DNA from: Deltaproteobacteria bacterium
GTDB lineage: Bacteria > Desulfobacterota > Desulfobacteria > Desulfobacterales > JAUVGT01
DNA: 6,190 bases
NCBI GenBank assembly: GCA_030593645.1
Contig: JAUVGT010000294.1
Coordinates: 1 to 6,190, forward strand
Direction of reading: 5' to 3'
Shown here: positions 1 through 4,813 of the stretch, one piece after another
Layout: each line of letters starts with the position of its first letter
Position numbering within the stretch: position 1 is the first letter of the stretch
Position numbers and translations under genes: made by a program
The notes under the pieces: generated by a model
The model's database searches: none
Told to the model about the DNA's origin: nothing
Seen by the model: the letters and a program-made list of their open reading frames with translations, nothing else

Positions 1-119
1 GGTTTCGTAAAAAGTCCAACTTCTGCGTTGTGCTGCATTTCGCAATCATTCAACGTACGATAAGTACGCTTCATGATTACAAAATTTGCACGCCTTGAAT
101 TTGAACTTTTTACGAAACC
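1..119. repeat. Long imperfect inverted repeat (hairpin, MITE- or REP-like)
   Basis: Perfect 15-bp terminal arms (GGTTTCGTAAAAAGT at 1-15, its reverse complement at 105-119) enclose an interior that also pairs imperfectly. The innermost stem is CGTAC (54-58) with GTACG (64-68) around a 5-nt loop, and an ATCAT/ATGAT pair lies just outside it. Outer and inner arms share nearly the same centre (60 and 61), so the unit can fold as one long hairpin. It encodes no protein. I recall similar GTTTCGTAAAAAGTC-type hairpins scattered through Desulfobacterales genomes, but that was not checked here. It could be a non-autonomous mobile element or a REP-type repeat. It touches the left edge, so more may lie outside. 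Confidence 0.8.
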
Positions 120-128
120 GTCTAATTC

Positions 129-145
129 GGACTTTTTACGAGACC
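129..145. repeat. Third copy of the hairpin arm
   Basis: GGACTTTTTACGAGACC is the reverse complement of positions 1-17 with one mismatch. It lies 10 bp beyond the right arm of the hairpin at 1-119 and in the same orientation as that right arm. It may be the end of a second, deleted or nested copy, or an alternative arm. It precedes the gene at 244 by about 100 bp. Confidence 0.7.
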
Positions 146-243
146 ATCAAAACTAAAAACTCAAAACTTATCGCATATGAAATTTTAATTTCCAATAACT
201 CAAAAATCATCACTAAAACCACAAAACAAGGAGGTAACATCAA

Positions 244-768
244 ATGACACTCATTCAAACCGTTTCACCGGAAGATGCAGAAGGTAATGTTAAAAAAGGA
301 TATGATCTGTTCAAAGAAAGGGGAGTGGAAATTCCGGCACCGCTGCGGCTGATTAGTGCTAGTCCTGAATATTTTAAATTAATGATCCAAAGAAACCAGT
401 ACTATATGAACCATCCGAACTTAAGCTTTCCCTTGCTGGCCCACATCAGGTATTTTGTTTCGAGCAGGCTCGATTACGGATTTTGCAGAATGTTTAACAA
501 AAAGCTCCTGATCATGCAGGGGGTATCTGAAGAAGATTTTGAAAAAATGGGAAATGATCCGGAAAAATCTCTTCTGGAAGAAAATGAACGCCTGATGCTT
601 TCATTTGTTTTAAGGGCTATGGATGATCCTGATTCGGTTACGGCCGAAGATATGGAAAAGCTGCGTAAAGCCGGCTGGAAAGACAGCGATGTCTTTGATG
701 CCCTGGCCCAGGGTGTGGGTATGATCGATCATAATATCTTCATGAGGGTTTTTAAACCGGATTTTTAA
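244..768 (+). CDS. AhpD / carboxymuconolactone decarboxylase-like protein, non-canonical active site
   Basis: A 174-residue protein without signal peptide or membrane segment, predicted all-helical and cytoplasmic. The order of segments fits the CMD/AhpD fold: a helical lead-in (1-60), the core helix around LLAHIRYFVSSRLDYGFCRMF (64-84), then QGVSEEDFEKM (92-102), and a second half VTAEDMEKLRKAGWKDSDVFDAL (132-154) ending in a helix with HNIF (163-166). Family members normally carry Cys-x-x-Cys-x-x-x-His for peroxidase or decarboxylase chemistry. Here the matching stretch is Tyr78-x-x-Cys81-x-x-x-Asn85, and Cys81 is the only cysteine in the protein, so a dithiol mechanism is not possible. The start is supported by AAGGAGGT at 228-235, 8 nt before the ATG. 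The gene stands alone between repeats. The fold assignment is fairly good; the substrate is unknown. Confidence 0.72.
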   Translation: MTLIQTVSPEDAEGNVKKGYDLFKERGVEIPAPLRLISASPEYFKLMIQRNQYYMNHPNLSFPLLAHIRYFVSSRLDYGFCRMFNKKLLIMQGVSEEDFEKMGNDPEKSLLEENERLMLSFVLRAMDDPDSVTAEDMEKLRKAGWKDSDVFDALAQGVGMIDHNIFMRVFKPDF

Positions 769-803
769 ACGTATAAACAATACCGGGTTCCATTAAATTT
801 TTA

Positions 804-996
804 TCACCGCGCGCAAAGAACACAAAGAGATTTCCAAACAAAGAATAAAAACGAATATTTTTTATCACGAAAGCACGAAATATTGAAAACACGAAAAAAA
901 CCTAAAATTGTTTTTGTAAAAATTTGGATTGCCTTTTTTCGTGATGCTCTTTTTTTCCTTTTCCTGAAGGGAACTCAATTCTCCTTTGCGCGGTGA
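804..996. repeat. Nested imperfect inverted repeat filling the gap between two genes
   Basis: The left end TCACCGCGCGCAAAG (804-818) pairs with CTTTGCGCGGTGA (984-996), differing only by a 2-nt GC insertion. An inner pair ATCACGAAA (864-872) and TTTCGTGAT (937-945) lies inside, with further partial pairing between, such as GAGATTTCC against GGGAACTC. The centres (900 and 904.5) nearly coincide, so the whole unit can fold into one long hairpin. The left arm holds several CACGAAA/CACAAAG words. No open reading frame is present. It looks like a MITE- or REP-type element; no transposase or clear target duplication is visible. The sequence differs from the hairpin at 1-119. Confidence 0.7.
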
Positions 997-1180
997 GTAT
1001 GTTTTTTCAAACCACGCTTAAATCTTACCGGCGATGCGACTGACCCCGGCTGCTAAATTATAAATATATTTGATCATTTATTATTCCTATGCTAAATTTA
1101 AAAGTGATTCCAATCAAACCATGATTCCTGTCTGTTCAACCGCTTAACGTTAACGATTAACACATTAAGGGGGCTGCACG
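997..1180. other. Intergenic stretch upstream of the V4R-like gene
   Basis: Between the nested repeat and the ATG at 1181 there is about 180 bp of mostly AT-rich DNA without a credible small gene. It includes a repeated GCTAAATT word (near 1052 and 1091), a possible promoter, and a 10-bp perfect palindrome TTAACGTTAA at 1144-1153 about 30 bp before the start codon. That palindrome could be an operator, but a match this short may be chance. Confidence 0.4.
1070..1098 (+). promoter_or_regulatory. Possible sigma70-type promoter for the gene at 1181
   Basis: TTGATC (1070-1075) and TAAATT (1093-1098) are 17 bp apart, with TG one base before the -10, giving an extended -10 (TGCTAAATT). Each hexamer matches consensus at four of six positions. 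Transcription would begin near 1105, leaving a leader of about 75 nt that contains the TTAACGTTAA palindrome. AT-rich DNA gives such matches by chance, so this is only a candidate. Confidence 0.3.
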
Positions 1181-1738
1181 ATGAAAGTCAAAGGCAATCA
1201 GATCAAATCACGAATCACATTAATCAAAAATGAATACAGCGATGATGTGCTTGAGAAAGTACTGAACTCTTTATCCGAAGAAGACCAGAAAGTATTCCGG
1301 GGAATCATTACCAACACGACGTGGTTTACATTTGAGGCTGCAAATCGATTTGATGAAGCCATCATTAAAGTACTGGGTGGGAATAAGGATGAATTATATA
1401 TGAAACTTGGAAGGGCTTCCGCAAAAGAAACCCTGAATGGCATTCACCGGGTATTCCTTGAGCCCCGTGAACCTCTCGCCTTTATTAAAAAAGTAAACCA
1501 TATTTACCGTTTTTACTATAATGTCGGTTACCGTGAATGGGAATCTGAAACTGCCACTTCGGGTTTTATAAACACCATGGATGCCGAAATGTACTCTGAA
1601 GGGGATTGCTTGACAAATGTCGGTTATTTCACAGAAGGCCTCGAAATGTGCGGGGCAAAAAATATCAAATTTGTCAGGGAAAAGTGCCGTGAACAAGGAG
1701 ATAAAATTTGTCAACATCATGTCAGCTGGACAGAATGA
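1181..1738 (+). CDS. V4R-like (DUF2378/TIGR02265-like) putative small-molecule sensor protein
   Basis: A 185-residue soluble protein with no signal peptide. The N-terminal 100 residues are charged and helical and include KLGRASAKETL (75-85). The C-terminal part resembles a V4R (4-vinyl reductase) domain: Cys143 followed by GYFTEGL (147-153), then Cys157, and EKCREQGDKICQHHVSW (167-183), which fits the family's closing pattern of Cys, Gly-Asp and a second Cys. V4R-type domains bind small hydrophobic ligands or metals in sensors and synthases. Cys169, Cys177, His179 and His180 could form a metal site; that is inference. The overall length and layout also recall the TIGR02265/DUF2378 proteins of myxobacteria and relatives. 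The start is supported by AAGGGGG at 1167-1173, 7 nt before the ATG. No partner gene is adjacent, so a ligand or output domain cannot be named. Confidence 0.6.
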   Translation: MKVKGNQIKSRITLIKNEYSDDVLEKVLNSLSEEDQKVFRGIITNTTWFTFEAANRFDEAIIKVLGGNKDELYMKLGRASAKETLNGIHRVFLEPREPLAFIKKVNHIYRFYYNVGYREWESETATSGFINTMDAEMYSEGDCLTNVGYFTEGLEMCGAKNIKFVREKCREQGDKICQHHVSWTE

Positions 1739-1742
1739 AAAA

Positions 1743-2036
1743 AGTTTTAAGTGTTGAGTTATGAATTAATTGATAAAAATCCAATTATATATCGGTAACC
1801 ACAAAACACACGATCCGTATGTTATACACGAATAAAAATATTATTTTAGGGTACATTCCATGCACTGGGAATAGTTAAAATCAGTTATCGCTACGGGTGG
1901 TATCATTATTTGTGGTGCATGGAAAGTACCCTCCCCTTTTTTAATGTTTACAATTTTCGTTTAATTCGTGTGTTTCGTGGTTCTTGAGATAAGAATCGAA
2001 ACCAATCCGTTCATTCATAACTCAAAACTATTAACT
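1743..2036. repeat. Three-tier concentric inverted repeat occupying the whole intergenic gap
   Basis: Three separate arm pairs share one centre near 1890. The outer pair is 1743-1765 with 2014-2036 (19 of 23 match, including 12 perfect, TTGAGTTATGAA). The middle pair is 1797-1813 with 1966-1982 (AACCACAAAACACACGA, 16 of 17). The inner pair is 1849-1865 with 1915-1931 (GGGTACATTCCATGCAC, 16 of 17). The sums of paired coordinates are 3779, 3779 and 3780, so the register is kept across about 290 bp. The stretches between arms pair only weakly. It starts just after the stop at 1738 and ends about 20 bp before the ribosome site of the next gene. It encodes nothing. It could be a mobile palindromic element or a very long transcribed hairpin. 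Confidence 0.8.
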
Positions 2037-2043
2037 CAAAACT
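2018..2043. repeat. Two-copy tandem TAACTCAAAACT, 14-bp period
   Basis: TAACTCAAAACT occurs at 2018-2029 and 2032-2043, just upstream of the ribosome site of the 616-residue gene. The same AACTCAAAACT core occurs at 158-168, with a shortened AACTCAAAA at 197-205, upstream of the gene at 244. An inverted relative (TTGAGTT) lies at 1754-1760 in the outer arm of the concentric repeat. The role is unknown; it may be repeat debris. Confidence 0.6.
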
Positions 2044-2070
2044 CTTTTCTTATTCCAGGGGAGGACTCAC

Positions 2071-3921
2071 ATGCTGAATCGTATTATATTCTTTATCATA
2101 ATGATTTCATTTATGATAATGCCATGTCACGCAATGGAAAATGCGAAACTGACTGTCACACTGAAATGGCAGACCAATAGCGGAGAAACAGGAGCGAAAA
2201 CATATGATACAGTTAAGCTTTCCTCATTCCATGGAAAGGGGCTGTGGGTCGCGTTTTTAAAAAACGGTGAAAAATATTACCCCGGCATTTCAATCCGGGG
2301 TAAGTTTCAACCTGCCGGCGTTCCCCTGCGGGACATTTCATCATTAAAACTGGAAGCCGGAATCACAAACGGCTCAGTTGAAACGTTAAAAGAAACCAGC
2401 ACCCTTTTCAGTAAAGACCGACCTGTCGGTTCGAAAACAGCCTCTCCTGAAAATGTGTACCATCTGCTGGTACTAAATGACTTTACGGATTCCAGTGCCC
2501 TGCCGGCTGTTCTTGGAGAAAATGAATCACCCGTCTCCCAATGGAAAGAATCTTTTTTCAGAACTCACCGTCTCGGGATGAACTATGCGGTGCAGTCTGA
2601 TGAAAAAGCACGAAAAATCGCGGACGTTTTGGAAGTCAAAACAAACTACCGGCTGCCCCGGCTGATCATGGTTGCCGAGGAGTTACTGGTTCTCAATGTC
2701 GAATCGGTCGCTCAGAAAAAAAAGAAATCGAGCGGCGGTATGTTTGGTTTCAACCTGGCGGAAAAGATGGACGGTGATGATAAAAAAGAAGAGAAAAAAA
2801 CCGAAATAAAGAAAATCCCCACATACAGCATTGATGTCATGCACGATGAAATTGAGGCGGAAGGAAAATATCGCGCCGGTTTTCAAAACGCCCGTTCATT
2901 ATGGAACGATATACTGGAAGGTAAAGTGATTTATGAAGCATCCGAAGGAAAACGCCGGGTGATCACCGCCACAATCGTCTTTTCCCAGATGCAAAAAAAT
3001 ATCAGCCTTGGCCGTTCAAAAAACAAAGTCCTTTTAATCAGTGCCGGAAACACAAAAAACCTTGACCAATGCGAAAAATTATGGCCCACGGTTAAAGATG
3101 ATATCATGGGTTTTCTCAAAGGACATCCGGATTGGAATGTATTGATACCCCAAAAACCGGTCAAATTCTATGAGAATAATAAAACAATATATGGTCTGTA
3201 CGCGTGGTACAAAGTGCATCCCGCGTCCGGCCGGATGGTGGGGGTGCTCTCCAACAGCATGCGGGGCGGAACCTCCGCGATTTCAGATGAATGGAATAAA
3301 ATTGAAGAAAAAATCGCTGAAAAGGCTAAAGAAGCCGCGAAGAAGAAAGGAATCACAGGCATCCAGGCGTTTGGACAGCAGATTGCCGGAATGTACGTTG
3401 CCGCTGGCGGTATTATCGAAGGAATCACGATCACATTTTGCAACCCGAAAATAGCCGCTCTCAGCGAGAAAGAATGGCTGAAGTTTCTCAGCAGCCATTC
3501 GCTTAAATATTGTTCGAAATTCCTCGAAGACAATGCTCATTTATATGACGATTACGCGACCCAGCTCTCTTTCTGGCAGGGAGCGATTACAATGGCAAGC
3601 CTGTTGGGAGGTAAAGACGCGGTAGAGGATGGAGCCAGAAGGGCATTTGACGGGGCAGCAGATAAAGCCAGGAAAGATGCCAAAAAGTGGGCCGATGAAC
3701 AATATGATAACCTGAAAAACAAATCAATGGAAGAGATTGACAACATCGCAAACAAAGCAGCGGAAAATTTCGGAAAAGAGGTCAAAGAATGGGCGGATGC
3801 CATTGATAAAACCAGGGAGATCACCGGCAAAGTCGAGGAAACAGCTAAAAAAGGAAAAGAAGTCTACAACAGGACCAGTGCTGTAAAAGAGGAAATTAAA
3901 CGAAAACTTGCTTCACAGTAG
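2071..3921 (+). CDS. Exported protein of unknown function with charged helical C-terminal tail
   Basis: A 616-residue protein I do not recognise as a named family. Residues 1-21 form a Sec signal peptide: Asn3-Arg4, a hydrophobic run at 5-17, and probable cleavage after Cys-His-Ala21. No proper lipobox precedes Cys19. Residues 25-210 look globular and beta-containing. Residues 215-250 form a Lys/Asp/Glu-rich hinge (KKKKSSGGMFGF, then DDKKEEKKTEIKK). A second globular part (250-400) contains YGLYAWYKVHPASGRMVGVL (374-393), which recalls the W-x-x-x-P-x-x-G-R beta-hairpin near the end of some secreted transglutaminase-like proteins; no Cys-His-Asp triad is evident. Residues 408-426 and about 515-616 are Lys/Glu/Ala-rich amphipathic or coiled-coil helices, with a less charged stretch (430-512) between. 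The start has GGAGG at 2060-2064, 6 nt before the ATG. It probably acts in the periplasm or at the envelope. The gene is intact. Confidence 0.75.
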   Translation: MLNRIIFFIIMISFMIMPCHAMENAKLTVTLKWQTNSGETGAKTYDTVKLSSFHGKGLWVAFLKNGEKYYPGISIRGKFQPAGVPLRDISSLKLEAGITNGSVETLKETSTLFSKDRPVGSKTASPENVYHLLVLNDFTDSSALPAVLGENESPVSQWKESFFRTHRLGMNYAVQSDEKARKIADVLEVKTNYRLPRLIMVAEELLVLNVESVAQKKKKSSGGMFGFNLAEKMDGDDKKEEKKTEIKKIPTYSIDVMHDEIEAEGKYRAGFQNARSLWNDILEGKVIYEASEGKRRVITATIVFSQMQKNISLGRSKNKVLLISAGNTKNLDQCEKLWPTVKDDIMGFLKGHPDWNVLIPQKPVKFYENNKTIYGLYAWYKVHPASGRMVGVLSNSMRGGTSAISDEWNKIEEKIAEKAKEAAKKKGITGIQAFGQQIAGMYVAAGGIIEGITITFCNPKIAALSEKEWLKFLSSHSLKYCSKFLEDNAHLYDDYATQLSFWQGAITMASLLGGKDAVEDGARRAFDGAADKARKDAKKWADEQYDNLKNKSMEEIDNIANKAAENFGKEVKEWADAIDKTREITGKVEETAKKGKEVYNRTSAVKEEIKRKLASQ

Positions 3922-3983
3922 AATGAAAAACTACAGAATCCTTATTTTAATTCAACCGCCGAGATTAGACCCGAGGGGAGGTT

Positions 3984-4013
3984 TTGAAACTGCTTATAGA
4001 CAAAATATATGAT
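3984..4013 (+). promoter_or_regulatory. Candidate sigma70 promoter of the CARDB-like gene
   Basis: TTGAAA (3984-3989) and TATGAT (4008-4013) are separated by 18 bp, each close to consensus. Transcription would start near 4020, giving a leader of roughly 75 nt. A second TATGAT lies at 4015-4020, as part of a tandem ATATGAT pair (4007-4013, 4014-4020). Both sit inside the AT-rich palindrome 4001-4029, so a repressor binding the palindrome would block the -10 region. The promoter call rests on sequence match only. Confidence 0.45.
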
Positions 4014-4029
4014 ATATGATTATATTTTG
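4001..4029. repeat. AT-rich inverted repeat overlapping the promoter
   Basis: CAAAATATA (4001-4009) is perfectly complementary to TATATTTTG (4021-4029), around an 11-nt spacer, TGATATATGAT. It overlaps the -10 of the promoter candidate. It may be an operator or just AT-rich chance; the paired terminal C and G make it slightly more convincing. Confidence 0.5.
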
Positions 4030-4093
4030 AACCCTAAACGCCTTTTAAGCCACATACATACAGATTTTAATCATAAATACGGAGGAACAAGAA

Positions 4094-4642
4094 ATGAAGT
4101 TTAATAAATGCGGTATTATAATCTGTACACTTATTTTATTCTTAATATCTTCAACGGCTTGGGCGGATACAAGAAAAACTGCGCCAACGGTAAAAAAAAC
4201 ATCAACACCTAAGGCAGCAGCAGCCAAAAAACCCGCCGCGACACAAATCAGACCGCCAAAAATTGTCGTGGAAACGTTTGCCTATAAACCGGCACCGCTA
4301 AAAGCAGGGAATAATGTAGATATTTTTATTACGTTTAGGAACAAGGGCCTGGGAAAAAGTCACGCCAATGCGAAATTTAAACTATCATGCCTGATTTTAA
4401 GCGGCGGCGGACCTGATAAAAAATGCCCTGTGCCAAACGGAGAGAGAACGTTTGGTAAGGAAATCCTACCCGGTAAAACCCATTCAGTCAGTCTGCTCGG
4501 CGCGAATCCGGCCTTTGCTGGAAAGTATAGAATTAGTGTAACTTTCCCTGGACAAAAACAAATTGGCCGGCCCTTCAGCATCATTTTGAATGTTGCGCCT
4601 AAATTTAAAGTTCAGAAGGCACCCCCAACGACCATAGATTAA
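4094..4642 (+). CDS. Exported CARDB-like beta-sandwich protein with Lys/Ala/Pro linker
   Basis: A 182-residue protein. Residues 1-24 are a Sec signal peptide: Lys2 and Lys5, a hydrophobic core at 8-20, and Ala-Trp-Ala24 before the cut. Residues 26-55 are a low-complexity Lys/Ala/Pro/Thr linker. Residues 55-168 form a single beta-sandwich resembling CARDB domains, with PPKIVVETFAYKPAPLKAG (54-72), DIFITFRNKGLGKS (76-89) and a closing GKYRISVTFPG (143-153). Such domains act as adhesion or spacer modules in exported bacterial proteins. Cys99 and Cys111 flank a Gly/Lys-rich loop and could form a disulphide. GGAGGA at 4081-4086 lies 7 nt before the ATG. A terminator-like hairpin follows the stop. 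Binding partner and exact site (periplasm or surface) are unknown; I see no catalytic motif. Confidence 0.7.
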   Translation: MKFNKCGIIICTLILFLISSTAWADTRKTAPTVKKTSTPKAAAAKKPAATQIRPPKIVVETFAYKPAPLKAGNNVDIFITFRNKGLGKSHANAKFKLSCLILSGGGPDKKCPVPNGERTFGKEILPGKTHSVSLLGANPAFAGKYRISVTFPGQKQIGRPFSIILNVAPKFKVQKAPPTTID

Positions 4643-4647
4643 ATGGC

Positions 4648-4668
4648 GTTGCGGCCGCGCAATCTTTT
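4648..4668 (+). terminator. Probable intrinsic terminator of the CARDB-like gene
   Basis: Starting 6 nt after the stop codon, GTTGCG (4648-4653) pairs with CGCAAT (4658-4663) around the tetraloop GCCG. That is five Watson-Crick pairs plus one G-U, followed directly by CTTTT. The stem is short but GC-rich at its top and well placed, which fits a factor-independent terminator for the plus-strand gene. Confidence 0.5.
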
Positions 4669-4674
4669 CAACAG

Positions 4675-4716
4675 GGGTATCATAGACATTCATTGCCACG
4701 AATGTTTATGGTACCC
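4675..4716 (+). repeat. 17-pair hairpin, fully paired only in plus-strand RNA
   Basis: Positions 4675-4691 pair with 4700-4716 without a gap, around the 8-nt loop ATTGCCAC. Two of the 17 pairs are G-U (4680-4711 and 4685-4706). In a minus-strand transcript these positions would be A-C mismatches. A further pair of 6-bp arms, GCGCAA (4657-4662) and TTGCGC (4723-4728), lies outside it with nearly the same centre and would compete with the small terminator stem. No U-tract follows, so it is not a standard terminator. It could protect mRNA ends or be a small repeat. Confidence 0.6.
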
Positions 4717-4782
4717 TAAGTTTTGCGCTGACCCTGTAATTCTCAAGTGAGAAAATCGCAATCTTTTTTCTAACCACGAAAG

Positions 4783-4805
4783 TGTTAAAATACACCCCTT
4801 TAACA
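4783..4805 (-). terminator. Weak terminator candidate after the minus-strand gene
   Basis: On the minus strand, 9 nt past the stop codon, TGTTAAA (4799-4805) pairs with TTTAACA (4783-4789) around a 9-nt loop and is followed by CTTTC. The stem is AT-rich and the T-run is short, so termination here would be weak. Position is the main argument for it. Confidence 0.25.
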
Positions 4806-4813
4806 TTCTAATA

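Larger units (their letters stand above)
3922..4093. other. Intergenic region between the two exported-protein genes
   Basis: This 172-bp gap shows no convincing intrinsic terminator after the 616-residue gene. The right half is AT-rich and carries a promoter candidate and an AT palindrome. GGAGG at 4081-4085 is the ribosome site of the next gene. The gap size and the promoter suggest that the downstream gene has its own transcript. Confidence 0.45.
4643..4813. other. Gap between convergent genes
   Basis: Between two genes that end towards each other lie a short GC-rich hairpin, a 17-pair hairpin, a perfect TTCTCA/TGAGAA palindrome around a 2-nt spacer (4740-4753), and an AT-rich stem near the minus-strand stop. 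The 11-mer CGCAATCTTTT occurs twice, at 4658-4668 and 4757-4767. ACCACGAAA at 4773-4781 echoes words in the repeats further left. I see no gene here. Confidence 0.5.

Noticed and set aside
750..800. Terminator after the gene at 244 using AACCGG and CCGGGTT
   Set aside because: The loop would be over 20 nt, the stem needs a bulge and overlaps the coding end, and no clean T-run follows.
1198..1720. Two minus-strand frames of 81 and 108 codons
   Set aside because: They are antisense to the V4R-like gene, whose product has coherent motifs and a good ribosome site.
1..2070. CRISPR array
   Set aside because: The repeats are inverted pairs around single centres, not regularly spaced direct repeats with unique spacers.
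2071..2133. Lipoprotein signal (Cys19) in the 616-residue protein
   Set aside because: The residues before Cys19 are Ile-Met-Pro, which do not fit a lipobox; Cys-His-Ala followed by Met fits signal peptidase I better.
1968..2180. 70-codon plus-strand reading frame overlapping the start of the 616-residue gene
   Set aside because: It begins inside the concentric repeat, has no ribosome site, and overlaps in another frame the signal peptide of the 616-residue protein, which has a strong ribosome site.
3168..3540. Several 85-121-codon frames on the minus strand and one of 94 codons on the plus strand
   Set aside because: They lie wholly inside the 616-residue gene in other frames, lack ribosome sites, and have compositions typical of shadow frames.
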